A stretch of DNA of 37,825 bases from Helochares maculicollis (GCA_033557835.1 JAWQRO010000493.1:1-37825); one strand, 5' to 3'. Counted from the first letter of the stretch, positions 1 to 11,722 are shown. Notes: generated by a model not told the origin, from the sequence alone. Program-made: numbers and translations.

Positions 1-11
1 TATATATATAT
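1..11. repeat. TA microsatellite at the left edge
   Basis: The window opens inside an alternating TA run that ends at position 11. The right edge also lies in a TA run, so this sequence probably ends where an assembly could not cross (TA)n arrays. The true array length cannot be known from here. Confidence 0.9.
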
Positions 12-1189
12 CGGTTCTTAATAAAAAATTTTATGAGTGGTTTGAAGTGTATGAATGTTCTGGCATACTATACTGAATAATAACGTATATTTTAAACCCG
101 AAAATTGTATTTTGTTTATCGTACCGCAAAATTTATTGGACAATTTAGTACCGCTTAGCTGAAAATCAAGGTAAGGTATTTAAATTACTTCTAATATCAT
201 AATTAATCTACTGAAGATACTCTGGATACATATTAAATTACATTACATATTAAATGGAAAAGTAATTAGTGCTGTAATGCACACTCAAAATTTTAGTGTT
301 ACAAAGATTTGGAATACTGGAATATATATTACGAAGTATGTATTCTTCCTCTACGCTTCTATTAAAAACAATTGAAGATGAGTGCTGAGATTTATCTGTT
401 TTGTTAGGTTAAAAACTAAATGTTTTACAACTTAAATATTGTAAACCATTGTTATTTTATATTGACATTGCTTAATGGGTCTTTAACATTATGTTTCACA
501 TTCTTTTTTGTATTGAGTATTTTGATAGCTACCTGCAATGCAACTATTGCATTGATTTCATTTTGCAAAAACAATATAACTAGCTATTTTTGAGCACAAA
601 TTATATAGTAACTAAATTAAGCCTATCATACTTTTTACGGCAAGTTTCAGGGTTTTATAAGTAGCTTTTTCTACCTTATTCTCTTTTATGTAATGAAAGA
701 TATCCAAATCAGTTTCGTTTAGAAAATCGACATATTAGAGAATCCATGTATTATTACTTAGATATTGTTTTCATAGTAATCAATTTCTCTATAAATATGG
801 TATCTATTTAGGTCACAATCTATTATTGCTGATAACTGCTTAAACTAAAGTTTTGTATGTATTAATAAACCTGTAGCTAAACTTCTGCAAAATCGTCTTG
901 CTAAATTTCATTACATGACTACACATATGTCATGACTTGTAAGTAAGCTGTACAATTTGTTGTGTGAAACACTGAACATTAATAAATTTCCAGAGGTTAA
1001 ATGTAGATTGCTTTACAGGTAAACAGTATTATGTAACTGGACATAAAACAATGGTTTTTCTGTTAAAATTGTGTGTATGCCTGTCTTGTTTTCAATGATA
1101 TTTCTACACACATGACCTCGATACCATTTTATTGCATTTAAAATGATAGTTCAGCTTCAGTTTTCAATCTAACCAATGTAGCAAAATAA
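12..1189. other. AT-rich non-coding stretch
   Basis: No gene is supportable here. Small structures seen: a direct repeat ACATATTAAAT at 228-238 and 245-255 (period 17); a clean inverted repeat CAATGCAA-cta-TTGCATTG at 536-554, which resembles a C/EBP or POU-type half-site pair; a single TATTTAGGTCA at 805-815 that fits the ROR-type response element; and a 6-bp inverted repeat CATGAC/GTCATG at 914-934. Each is short enough to arise by chance. Confidence 0.6.
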
Positions 1190-1690
1190 GAAAAAGCAAT
1201 ATTTCATCCAAAATCAATGAATTACAATGAAGTACATCGTTTTCCGAAGAAGAAAAGAGAAAACTATTGGACAAGGGAATGCACAGCGTTCGAAAATCCT
1301 TCGTTCTTTGCACAAAACGTTTTCAATGGTTTCTTTGTGTATTTAATGTCTAGTTACCAGATTGAAAATTCTCAAGTCTCGTAAACCTTGGTAATTTCAA
1401 TCAATAATTTCTTTACGATGCAAGAGGCAAGCAGCCAACACAAAGCACGCTTTGGTGCATAAAACACAACATAGCATATCGGAGCGAAGAACTGTGTACC
1501 GTTCCGGGAAGCTTTCATCTAACGTCATGCAGAGACGCGACGCGGTATCACGTACCCTTAGTGCCTGGGATTGTTTCCTCTCAACCACCCGTCAGAAGCA
1601 GGTCTACGTTCCACTGCATGCAGATTTTAAATCGATTATACTGATACAATTTGACATAAAAGACTTTTGTGACTGCTTATATGATTAGCG
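1190..1690. promoter_or_regulatory. Island of raised G+C, possible regulatory element
   Basis: Base composition is visibly richer in G+C than the flanks between about 1420 and 1620, with several CpG (for example gacgcgacgcgg near 1534). Open frames exist on both strands (1452-1688 plus, 1397-1588 minus), but the plus one begins with TTG, and they overlap without any recognisable motif, so I do not call genes. Conserved non-coding sequence is possible; a diverged exon cannot be excluded. Confidence 0.2.
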
Positions 1691-2202
1691 CTTCGTCAGC
1701 TTTGGCATGGGTATGAATTTTAGAAACAGATGGAACTAATTTCAAAAGATTTTAATAGAAATACTATTGATGTACTACTAGTAACAATCAAAATATATTT
1801 TACATAATCTGTAGATGAAAAGTTTATTGTAAAGCTGAATTTAAATATTGTTGTACATATTCTTCTTATGACCAAACGATAAAATTTGGTGATAAATAAC
1901 TTATTCTGATTATTGTGACTGAAACGCATAATAAGAAACTTGTGATTAAAGCGAAGACAGAGGTTCCTCACAAAACTCGAAGCTCATCACCAAGCAGTTA
2001 GAAACTACGACCGAAGACTAATTACTTGCATCGGTTGGGGTAGCCCCTATGATTGTTAGTTATATAAACAGTTCCAAAGGAAAGTCGGGGCCAAGGAGGT
2101 ACGATGGAAGCGTCTCAGCTAGGAGTCGAATTACTCCTCAGTGCCATTGTGGTCTGTTGCCTGAGAACGCTTTTACCTAAATTTACAATTATCTTACACC
2201 CG
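1691..2202. other. Non-coding stretch with small hairpins
   Basis: No gene seen. It contains GGGG-tag-CCCC at 2037-2047, an ACCGA/TCGGT pair (2010-2014, 2031-2035) flanking a TAATTA homeodomain core, and AGGAGT-cgaatt-ACTCCT at 2121-2138. The segment from about 2030 to 2160 is richer in G+C than its surroundings. Confidence 0.5.
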
Positions 2203-2292
2203 TGGCTTCATGTAATGCTTATTCTACATATAGGAGAACGGGTTTATTTAGCTCACTAAATTTATTCCCTTCGTCAGTATAACATGAAGCTA
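2203..2292. other. 90-nt nested imperfect hairpin
   Basis: The outer arm GCTTCATGT (2205-2213) pairs perfectly with ACATGAAGC (2282-2290); TG next to it pairs with a G-T wobble included. Inside, GAA-GGG pairs with CCC-TTC around 2237-2272 with one bulge, and ATTTAG (2246-2251) pairs with CTAAAT (2256-2261) around a ctca loop. A large asymmetric internal loop separates the two parts, so it is a poor microRNA precursor. It could be a relic of a small inverted-repeat element or chance. Confidence 0.25.
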
Positions 2293-3900
2293 AAGGCAAA
2301 CCTGACACATTTTTAGTAATGAAAATTTACTTTCCCACTACTGAAATATTAACATCACAAGTACACACGCGTTTTAATTTAAATATTTCGTGTTAATAAC
2401 ATTTAGATATGTAACATAAAAAATATTCTCTAAGCTGAACGCAATTTTATGCACAAGGTGGTTTAATACGTAGAGAATGAAAATGAAGCGAAAAGGTTAC
2501 ATCGACATAGAATTCGTTTTACACTTCGCTAATACGCATGAACCGAATTCCAAGACATGCCTCACTGAATTGAAATAAATTGAGGTCAAAGAACTAGACT
2601 ATGTTTTAGAAAATTAATTTGTGGGCATCCTGAAGCACAAGGACCGTGGAATAAATTATGCAGATTGCAGAAAATATTAATGAGATACAATTAGTTCTTG
2701 CAGGGGGCAATGACATTTACAAATTCGAAGCAGATAGAACGGTAATACAATTGTTGTTTATCACGGGGCGAATAACAACAAAGTGCTTATCGGTGTTGGT
2801 TAATGCGCGAACCATATCTCTTGTACAAAGTGTTAACCATATACGCGAAGCCTGCAACTGGTCTCGTGGGATCACTTGCATTATGTGTATTATATTCGAT
2901 AGAGTAATCAATTGTAAAGGTACGCACTGTATCTACGGAATATAACATGCTAATTGAATAGTAATCCAACATTTAGTCCGATAATGTACTGTCATAGAGA
3001 TCGGTTAAGTTTGTAGACAAGAATTAATTACACAGTTTAACCGCTGCAATGCACAGAACTCTAATGCCTCAAATGCATTTTACTTACTAGTCCGATACCT
3101 TAAATCAATATCAACAACACTTTGGCAAACAAACGTGTTTACACGGAATACACGTCGTTAAGTTATCCCAACTATAATTTGGAGAACTCCTAGATGCTCA
3201 ACCTGAAAACTCTATGTAATCTAAAATGTCTAAGAAGTGAAAACTATAAAAAATTATGAAGCAAACCAACAATGAAACACACAAAATGAATGTAAATCAA
3301 AACTTCACATTGGATGTTTTCTGTAGATAGCTTAACGCAATAGAGTTTGAAATCTTCCCGCAAACTAGAAATAAGTAGAAACGTAACTTCTGAAATATTT
3401 GCTAGAAAATATTTGCGACGAAGAATAAAATTTGATAGATTTGCTGATTTGTGACAGTCGCTAACTATTTCCAAATATTTAATAATAACACTATATGAAA
3501 GAGAAATGCAATGCTTTTGATTTAAAAATATTAATTTCACAAATAATATTCGCTTAATTGGTGTCAAATTCCATAAAATAATGCCCATTTCTGGCAATTA
3601 ATTTTTTGCGTCCACGATACATCCAAACTTGCCCTAATTAAAAAGATGAGTAATCCCATAATAAATTTCACCCTTGACGAACCTGCACAATAAACTGCCT
3701 TCATTATTTTTAAAACGCCGCTGACTCAGCTACGACGTGTATTTAATTGACATGGCAACGCACGGGTACACTAATTGCATTTTTTAATAAAGCCCCCTAC
3801 ATTAAAGTGTTAATAAATACAGAGGATTGCTGTTTATTCAAAAACAAATATAAAAGTACTGCCAACACATATTCTCTAATACAGTGAAATGTTCAAGTTT
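2293..3900. other. AT-rich non-coding stretch
   Basis: No gene is supportable. The longest open frame of the whole window lies here on the minus strand (3244-3597, 117 codons). It starts with TTG, is rich in Leu, Ile, Ser and Phe as expected from AT-rich noise, and has no recognisable motif. No repeats of note were seen. Confidence 0.55.
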
Positions 3901-3917
3901 TTAAGTAAGCGATAATA

Positions 3918-3999
3918 AAGGGGAGGATATGAAAGAGAATGTGAGTGGAAGGGTGTGAAAAGAAAGTAAGTGGGACCGTCCCTTTTACACTCTTATTCC
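3918..3999. other. Purine-rich tract ending in an imperfect inverted repeat
   Basis: From about 3918 to 3975 the plus strand is almost all purine. The segment GGAAGGGTGTGAAAAG (3947-3962) is complementary to CTTTTACACTCTTATTCC (3982-3999) with small bulges, and a tight GGGA-ccg-TCCC hairpin (3972-3982) sits between the arms. Strand asymmetry plus a foldback suggests a decayed element or structured DNA. No function is assigned. Confidence 0.3.
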
Positions 4000-5540
4000 G
4001 CAGTAAATACATTTTCTAATACCGTCGATTTTCCTAACCACCGAAGGAAAAGTAGCAGTAAAAAGAGGACCATTCATTAGAATCTCTTCAATATTTTTAC
4101 CTCTGAAATTGAATTAGTACGTTTATTTTTCCAGAAATACCTCGGTGCACCTCCACGAGAAAATTTGTGGATTTACAGTAACAGAGGATGTGAGCGCAAT
4201 GAAGCTTCTACTTTAACGCGTGATCAATAGCTTTACGAAGTGATTTAAATCTGGTAACCTGTTCAGGATGAGTTCCATTTAGTTTTAGAACGATAGTGGA
4301 ACTGCGTTTCTATGAACCGGATTCTCGACAATAACACACCTATAAATTTGGTTGTGGCTGAAAAGAGATATTGTTCATGCTTATTGAATTACTACCTATA
4401 AAATCGTTCTCCAAGAAAGTCTATTTTACATATTTCTGCATAGATTCCTATAAATTTGAAAACTAGTTAATTCTGCAAAAATCTACCATTTATTTAGTGA
4501 ATACTCGAAGAAATTGTTTTCATTTAATATAGTCGTCAATCGAATTATTGACGCTTTAAGCAAAATTAATTAGTCGCTTTTTATTTTAATTTTCAATGAC
4601 TAAGTTCCACTTTAGCTACGATTTTACTGGCAGAGGAGGAAAGTTGATTACTTGGCTTGCTTTGTTCAGTTTACATCATGCAATGGATTATTTAATAATC
4701 GGTCGAAATCATACAAGTATCGCGTGTTCATCAATTTGCAGGACTGTTATTTTGTGCTCGCATCATAAAAACGACATGTTATACAGGCTATAAAATAAAT
4801 TTATACTTACTTTTCTGTTTTATATAGCGCGGCATTTGTTATTCTAGTTAAATAACGAAATTATATAATTTTTTGGCCTAGATAAATTATACGACCCTTA
4901 GTTATAGCCGATTTTATTAAGGGCTTGGTCCTTTGTTGAAAAATTAACGCTAATAAATAAACGTCGATATTTTTGTGCCTTTAATAACATTCGAAAAAGA
5001 TGGGAGGAAAACTTTTATAATCTAATTTTCGAAGAATATTTGGTGCCCATTCGTCTGATCGGATTTTATAATGCCTGACCATATATCATTTGAATGGAAG
5101 TATCAGCAAGATGTTGGAATATTTCCCTTTCCAATGATTTATTTTACTGGTGTAGATAGATATTGTCGCATCATGTACCAATTTACTCAACTAAATCAAT
5201 AGCCTGAGGAAGTATGCGGACTTTCTTTCGTTTTCTCAACATGGAAAAATTATATCAATTTATTCAGACCTACTCCTATAAATCCCTTTAAGACTTTTGA
5301 ATTATGAGACAACATTTTCTTGATTTAAAAAAAAATTCACGAGGAAACAATCGTTTCACCGAAAGCGATTTTGTGACTTTAATTTTAAATTATATAGAAA
5401 TAAAATACAAGTACTACTTGTTTAAGACTTCTGTGATACTATTTCTAAGATAGAATAGAAAGTTAAACATGTCACATAGACTAACACAGTAAGTTTGGTG
5501 CATAAAAAAGCAAAATATTTTAAAAATTAGAGTATCTTCT
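4000..5540. other. AT-rich non-coding stretch with palindromes
   Basis: No gene seen. Inverted repeats noted: AGTTCCA/TGGAACT (4271-4303); CGTCAAT-cgaatt-ATTGACG (4534-4553, extendable by AG/CT past one bulged base, and resembling paired PBX-type words); GATTATT-t-AATAATC (4686-4700); TTCGAAAA/TTTTCGAA (4990-5043); and AATCGTTTC-acc-GAAAgCGATT (5349-5370). All are compatible with chance in AT-rich DNA. Confidence 0.5.
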
Positions 5541-6061
5541 CATTGTGCTTGTCGCGCTGAACCATGGAAATAATTATGTGAAATACACGCTCAATTGGTT
5601 CAAGAGGGTTTCTTTTTCCTATTGGCAAAGGGAGAGCGTTGATAAGCAATGGTATTCAAATGTGGCGGAGTACTTTTCTGCAATTGGCTATTTGTTAATT
5701 GAATTTGAATTCAGAGTGAGTCGCTGGTGTGCTATTTACATGGGTTGAGTGCGTCTGGCAATCAACGCCGCCTGATTCAATTATCGGCTGGGTTCGCAGA
5801 TTACACCCTACTGTCAGTGATAAGCAAGGCATGCTGCCGCAACTTTGCAAACTTTTTTTATGGATTTTAAAATGTCCGTTACAGCAATTTTTATACTTTC
5901 TGCCGGCATGATAAATTGCTTTCCGCTGCCCTTTTAAAGGCATATCCACATACAAGGATAGGGAAAAAACACTAACACAAAAGCTTCTCACCGAACGAAA
6001 GTCGTTTTAGGAAACTAATAGAAAATTTGTTGACGCCGCTAAGCTTTTAACGCTTAGCTGG
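5541..6061. promoter_or_regulatory. G+C-raised island with clustered palindromes, possible regulatory element
   Basis: This is one of the clearest compositional islands. It contains an ATTGG (reverse CCAAT) word, TTTTATGG, AGCAATTT (5883-5890) paired with AAATTGCT (5913-5920) around a GCCGGC, the 11-bp palindrome CCTTTTAAAGG (5930-5940), and CCGCTAAGC-ttttaac-GCTTAGCtGG (6036-6061). An open frame at 5545-5748 (plus) begins with GTG and runs into a good splice-donor word, cagaGTGAGT near 5713-5722. A diverged exon is therefore an alternative to regulatory DNA. Confidence 0.25.
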
Positions 6062-8439
6062 TGGTTTATACTTGCTGTTTATACTTGTACCGAGTGAAGA
6101 TGGAATGTTAAGTATATTTGCTTTATTAAAGATATATTTCAAGCAACGTTAATATAGAAGTTTAGAATAAATTTGTAGTTGCTGACCTTTTGCACTTGTT
6201 CTACTTTAGTGAGCTTCTAATGTTTACCTATTCTGTGCATATAACGCACAGCATGCATCGATCTCAGACTTATTAATATAACAAAACAGTTCATTTTAGC
6301 TGCTTTTCCGATATTTTGGTATAACTTCAATTTTATTATTAAAGAGTTCGCAAATAAAGATGAGTCCGTTGTTGCATTGGAAGTGACCGTTCAATTACAT
6401 GTAATTTAATAATCCACGGAAGCAAGTTCTATAAATTTCTATTTCTCTGAACAGAGATGTTTATGTAATTGATATTCGTTGGATTTACGGCTCAATATTT
6501 TTGAGGAATCTGTGTAAAATGCTGTTGTTTTTACGAAATTCGCTTGCTTCAAATGCAATCAAAATTATTATTAACGAACTCTTTTTAGCTTATTAATTCG
6601 ACACAAGCAAATCAAATATGTTACTACATGACGGCTTAAAAGACTATATTTAAATGAGTGCCAATATTCTAAATGCTTATTGCTGAATTCTCCAATAAAA
6701 GTTGCTGGTCATTTTCCAGATCAGCTGATATATCTTTCATTCTCTTTAAAAACATGTACCTATAAAATACCCATGTCTTGCTTAATAGATTTTTTTTGCA
6801 AATACATCAATTCGTAACAACTTTGCATCTAGTCTTCTAATATACCTTGCAAATATTAGCGCCATTGGAGAAAACAATTCCTCTGGAACATTAAATTTTT
6901 AGTACAGTCGTGCGGAATTGAAATCTCTGGGGCCTGTAGCGTATTCTATTACAAACTTTAAATTTGCTTTGACTAATTGGAGGTATATTCTGTTTCTACA
7001 CCATTTAGATCTCAGGGTCTCAGTTTGGACGTAATTGGTACCATTTTTCTTTTTATCTTGCCGTTTGTTCTTCGATAAATGATATTCTTGTATTTATGAC
7101 AAATGCAATGTTTTTACGCAGGTTACTTATTTCATAGGATTGACGCTTTTTTCGGATGAATTGAATTCAATATTTAAAATTCAATATTTTACGTGCTGGC
7201 TTTGTCTTTTTTTCTATATTCCGCTATTAGCTTTAATGAAATACATAAAGAAAGTATGTTGTTAGCTCACCCGGTGCTTCCTTGCTAAAAACAGTAACAT
7301 TCACCTTAGTGTTAGTTATTTCTTTGCTGACCAATTCTCTTCTATAATTTTTAATAGTACGGTATTATTATATACCAGAAAGATTAGTTTTATAAGTTAT
7401 AATAGTCCTCATGTTTCTGTCAATTTTTAGGTAATGGAGACTCCCAGGCTTTTTTTGTGTTCTTCTACTCTGGAAATATACATCCATATCCGCACGATGT
7501 AAGGTCTATCTTGATTACAGCAAAGGCTATTTTGAGAGCCATCTTAATGTTTGTGACATTTATCAATGACTAAAATAGAATATTGAATCGTAAATGATAG
7601 TCTGCCTTCAACTATAGTAATACCACCATACGCATAGTTATATCAGCATCCCATATTTTATCAGATGCAGGGGGTTAAGCAAAATTTTCAAGTTTTAAGT
7701 GCTTATGTGATAGATGAGTTACCATTTTTTTTTTGAGTATGCACTCCAATTTATTTTCACTGTGATCACATTTTATGATCTAGCAGAGACGTCATAAACA
7801 CCTTTAGAATTGTGAATTCTACATAACAACCAAGATAATTTTAATGATGAAATTAATATTCCATAAGATACACTTTTTCAACATAAAATTTAAATAGCTT
7901 AATATGCAGACTTATGTCATCAACAGAATGTAAATACTGAAAATAAGAGTTGAATATCGAGTCAAATCTCACAAACTAAAGGACACATAGAATGGACAGG
8001 AACGCGATTAAAGTATTTTAAATCTAATTATCACTGTAATCTAAATGTCTTACAATTTTTATTAATGTATTTCTTTGATTTTCAGTATTCAAAACAGGAC
8101 AAATATAAAAGAAATAGCCGGTGAGTTAAAAATTCAAACTTGCTTTATAATTTTGACATCATTGTATAAATACAAAAAATTATTCTTGTACGTGAAAGCT
8201 ATGCTTTTCAATCAAACAGGTCTGATCGTAGCAAGAAAAATTATGAATCGCAAATGAAATTATGCAACTTCTTGTGATTTTTTAGTAGCATCATAGTGCA
8301 TTAGTTTGTAATTTATAGCCATAATATGAATTAAAACATTAACTATTAAATATTACTTTAACAAAATTTATTCGATTATAATTAGTAAATGCAAGGCAAA
8401 CACTTATCTATATAAAATGTTGCTCCAACATAAATATCA
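6062..8439. other. AT-rich non-coding stretch
   Basis: No gene is supportable. Seen: a direct repeat TTTATACTTG at 6065-6074 and 6078-6087; CTGTGC-atataac-GCACAG (6233-6251); the perfect palindrome AATTACATGTAATT (6393-6406); TCTCTG-aa-CAGAGA (6444-6457); TGTGATCACA (7761-7770); and TAGAATT-gtg-AATTCTA (7805-7821). An open frame at 8075-8257 has no recognisable content. Confidence 0.5.
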
Positions 8440-8605
8440 TAATACAGGGTTTTGCAGAATTAATTTCCAATACTTAACCCACATGTTAAAAAACCAAATG
8501 TGACCATGAGCTGGTATTTTTTAAATAAAAATAAAAATGTCAAATTTGGGACTCTTGGCATAATTGAAATGATGCCGATAGACCATGCTGTGCTAAATAA
8601 TATTA
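8440..8605. repeat. Possible third, strongly decayed copy of the 270-bp tandem repeat
   Basis: The words around 8480-8515 (ttaacccacatgtt, then aaatgtgaccatga) resemble the order ttaaccaaggcattgtt and gaatgtgacctcga found near 9041-9087 in the second unit. The end of this segment leads directly into the first clear unit. Similarity is patchy, so this is an inference. Confidence 0.25.
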
Positions 8606-8875
8606 TGCAAACACAACGGTATTGTTATTGCTATAAAAAAAAGCGGCATTATATTCAAACATGACGTTAGATCCTTCAAAACCTCGAGATTAAGTTTCTT
8701 CATGAACGCAAAATCATCCTTATCAAAGAGAGACAGAAGAAGAACATAAACAAGCATTTAAGTAAAATTTTATAGTTTCGTGTTTTTTTGAATCATTTAA
8801 AACAGACCGTGGCCTCGAAAAAAAAACGCTTTGTATTACTATCTTCCGCTGCAAGAAAGATGATTACATTACAGA
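8606..8875. repeat. Tandem repeat family, unit 1 (about 270 bp)
   Basis: This aligns end to end with the following segment at an offset of about 270 bp. Shared landmarks in order: gcaaac at the start; ctataaaa; cggcatta.a.tcaaa (against cgacatcaaaatcaaa); tagatcc (8669-8675 and 8939-8945); cgagat; agacagaa (8731 and 9001) followed by agaacata; acaagcattt (against acaaacattt); gtaaaatttta; tttttttgaa; gtggcctcga (against gtgacctcga); ctttgtattactatc (against ctttatattatc); cgctgcaa; and ggttac/gattacat. Identity over the best part is about 70% by eye. It encodes no evident protein. It resembles a decayed satellite monomer or the tandem core of a mobile element. Confidence 0.75.
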
Positions 8876-9150
8876 TCGCAAACTAACGTCACCTTTATCT
8901 CTATGAAAATATCGACATCAAAATCAAAATAAAGAGCTAGATCCGCCATAATTACGAGATAAAATAATTTCACGCACACAAAACCGTCTGAGTAACGTAA
9001 AGACAGAAAAAAGAACATAGACAAACATTTGAGTAAAATTTTAACCAAGGCATTGTTTTTTTGAACTAAATATAGAATGTGACCTCGACAGAATACTGCT
9101 TTATATTATCGCCGCAAAAAGGGTGGTTACATCATACGTCGCAAAATAAA
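8876..9150. repeat. Tandem repeat family, unit 2 (about 270 bp)
   Basis: This is the second copy of the unit above, directly adjoining it. The start of a further unit may be present just after, as gtcgcaaaataa at about 9139-9150, which matches the gcaaac unit start, but similarity fades quickly. The divergence implies an old duplication rather than an active array. Family identity is unknown to me. Confidence 0.75.
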
Positions 9151-10420
9151 AAACTTAATTGTCGATATTCTTTATCGTTAAAGTTTGATGGCTAGTTAAA
9201 TACGATAGACTACAGTCAATTTCTATCACAATTATTAGTACAAGTTCATATTATTTCGATGACAGAAAAACATGCACCGCTTCTCTTACGTCTGTGGTTG
9301 TAAGTTTATTGCGCTATACGTTTTTTGATAGTTTTTTTTGTGTGGTACTTAGTAAGTTGAGATGATTTGCAAATTAGTAAATACGTCTTTCATTGAATAA
9401 GGCATAAAGAAAAGTATGGCTAGCTTACGTAATAGTAAATAATGTATTAAAAACAAATTGAAATGAACGCAATTCGACCAAACATGTGGGGCTTGTTTTT
9501 CCTCTCCGCTAGAAATTTATTGGACTATTAACTTTTTTCCCTTGTCGTTATTTCTTTTCAACGTGGGTTTTTTATTTCGTCAGTTTCGAGTCCAGATGCT
9601 TTACGCGTGAACAAGGTGATTCTTTGAAATACAGATAAAATTCGTCTGTGTTCGACCGACGACGTCATAGGGAATACCAACAGTGGTTCTTAACATATAT
9701 GTGTAGTTAATATCTCGGATAATAATTATACCCCAAATGCAAATAAAAAGCTATCGCTTTATTATTTCTTATATCTACCGCCCTTTTACGTTTTGTAACT
9801 TAATTATGAAATAGGCTTTATATTTTCTGGTTCCATGATCGTATGTATTCGGATTAACCAATTTATATAAGATTTGGCAAATTTTTAAGTTGCTCAGACG
9901 TATTTAAATAAAACATTGCTATCATTATGTGCAAGCAATAGATTTGATTACAAAAGTATCACTAGCAATGCTGTATTTGTAATTTATTCTAAGAGCAATT
10001 AAATGCTTGTTCTCCATTAAAATATCTATAATGGAATTCATTTTGTTCGTTGACCATTGCGTTGATAATTTATTTAAAATGGAAAATGTACCTGCATATA
10101 ATAAAAAAGTATAGAAAAACATTTATATTTTGTCAATTATATTTCTATATAATTTCTTAAATGGATTTTAAGTCATTTAAACCGCTTTTTAAAAGTCAAC
10201 TATTTTATTTAGAGCTTTTGCAGTCACATCTTAATTTTTGTTAAGTTATAAGTAATTGAGATTAAGTTCAATGCTGCTGGTATTGATTTAAAAAGTTTCA
10301 AGCAGTCGACTTTTGATAAAAAATCAAGGCTCGATTGCCAATCGAGAAAACATTCAAATAAATTTACCACTCAAATAATTTCTTTCATCTCACTATTTTT
10401 GAAAGGAAATTTTCAGTTTA
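9151..10420. other. Non-coding stretch with a small G+C-raised part
   Basis: No gene seen. Between about 9460 and 9690 the sequence is somewhat richer in G+C and includes GACGTCAT (9661-9668), a cAMP-response-type half palindrome. CTCGATT-gcc-AATCGAG (10330-10346) is a perfect 7-bp inverted repeat containing a CCAATC word. The minus frame at 9925-10122 has no recognisable motif. Confidence 0.45.
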
Positions 10421-10770
10421 ATGTATAATTTTCTTGTGATCAAGCACACACCTCACAGAAAGATAGCGTGCTTTGTTTCGAAAATAAGGAGAGTTCATAT
10501 TAGTTTCGTGACAAGTTCGCAATTACAAGGTGAAAGCTTTGTATTCGTTATACTCAGCGCCGAAGAATGGAACTTCCGGCGGCTTTTCTAATAATTGATA
10601 ATTACGATCTCAAGCTTGACAGGTCTGTTGTCATCTTCCTGAAGCGGTTTCTGTTCCTTCTGTTGTAAATTGTGAAAGAGGAAGCTTCTTCGCGATTGAA
10701 ATATTTCAGATGATTATTTTGAAATAAAAATACAATCGGAGCAAACACGGTCGCGGTGCGATAAATAAAA
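10421..10770. promoter_or_regulatory. G+C-raised island, possible regulatory element
   Basis: This island contains a stable foldback, CGCCGAAG-aatggaa-CTTcCGGCG (10558-10581: 8 pairs, one bulge, 7-nt loop). It also has TGACAggtctgtTGTCA (10617-10633), a spaced inverted pair of TGACA words like those bound by Meis/Hth/TGIF homeodomain proteins. TAATTGATAATTA-like words lie near 10590, and there are several CpG. The function is inferred from word content only. Confidence 0.25.
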
Positions 10771-11143
10771 TGTTTGTTACTTTTATTTCTACATAATTGC
10801 AAAGTATTATTTACAAACGTAATTGATGAAAGTCTATAATTCTCTGACTAGATGCCGCTCCCACACTGGAAAGAAGAGAAAAAAGAAAAGGGGTTGTGTA
10901 ATCATTTTCCGTGGAACAAACAAACCTCTTATAAATCATATTTCTTTTGTGAAAGAAAAATTTTGTCCCCAAATATAAAATTTATGAACTGTGTTTCCGT
11001 TCACTTTTTTAGGCTGCGCTTTGATTTATATGATTAAATATTTATTGGGTAAACGAAGCATCTGCTAGTTGTAAACTAGCATACTAAGACTATAAGCTTA
11101 GAGTCACTTGAAACTGAGAACTTACCATATCATATGCTCGTCT
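10771..11143. other. Non-coding stretch with an 8-bp-arm palindrome
   Basis: TGCTAGTT-gta-AACTAGCA (11063-11081) is a perfect 19-bp inverted repeat, followed by CTAAG/CTTAG (11084-11101). The plus frame at 10852-11037 has no recognisable content. Confidence 0.45.
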
Positions 11144-11170
11144 GGGGATAATAGGGATAGAAAGGGAGGG
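11144..11170 (+). other. G-quadruplex-forming motif
   Basis: Four G tracts GGGG, GGG, GGG, GGG are separated by loops of 6, 7 and 1 bases (ataata, atagaaa, a), which fits the standard G3+N1-7 pattern on the plus strand. Such a pattern is unexpected in sequence near 30% G+C. No adjacent promoter or gene was identified, so any role is unknown. Confidence 0.55.
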
Positions 11171-11667
11171 AAACGGTTAATTCCGGTATATCCCTAATTA
11201 ATGCAAGCTTCTTAACTTAGAGATTTGTTATTTTTAGCTTGTCGATTTTGTATACGAATCGCTGTCTTTGAGAAAAGTTACATAATGGAATTATTACAAA
11301 GCAAACATTGCATATTATCTTGCATCATTAATGTTGAATAATCAAAACCTTAAGGTTAGGAAGCAAGCTGGAAATTTAAAAAATAGGTTATATACACAAG
11401 TTTATTGGGATGTATCACGCGATGATAGCATCTAGAAACTCCGAAAATAAATAGAAATACAGGTGCTGGATAAAAACTTTGCATTTTAAAAATTTTTGTA
11501 ATAGAGTTCTCCAATATTCCAGAACGATTTTCCAACTATATTTACGGCAAATTTTTGCAAACTTTCTAGACATGCAATTACAAAGTAAAGTTGTAATATT
11601 CTCGGCTGCCAAACGAACAGAAAAAATCAAATAAAGCCGCTTTACTTCATATACGCTTCCCACGTCG
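11171..11667. other. Non-coding stretch
   Basis: No gene seen. The perfect palindrome AACCTTAAGGTT lies at 11346-11357. A minus-strand open frame at 11415-11738 (107 codons) covers much of this stretch; it lacks recognisable motifs, and two inverted repeats interrupt its region, so I leave it uncalled. Confidence 0.45.
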
Positions 11668-11722
11668 AAAACCTTGACAAACTTGAAGGTTTTACCCCTA
11701 CTATTTGTCTTGGGTATAGTAG
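11668..11722. other. Two adjacent perfect inverted repeats
   Basis: AAAACCTT (11668-11675) pairs with AAGGTTTT (11686-11693), and five bases later CTACTAT (11698-11704) pairs with ATAGTAG (11716-11722). The pair could form two neighbouring stem-loops of 8 and 7 bp. No known element is recognised. Confidence 0.35.

Noticed and set aside
805..815. ROR-type response element TATTTAGGTCA
   Set aside because: A single match of this degeneracy is expected about once in a window this size and composition.
3244..3597. Longest open frame (117 codons, minus strand)
   Set aside because: It starts with TTG, composition is AT-driven noise (Leu, Ile, Ser, Phe), there is no motif, and no splice or promoter context supports it.
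11143..11160. Resemblance to the I-SceI homing endonuclease site
   Set aside because: Only about 13 of 18 positions agree, no intron or endonuclease gene is near, and the G tracts explain the similarity.
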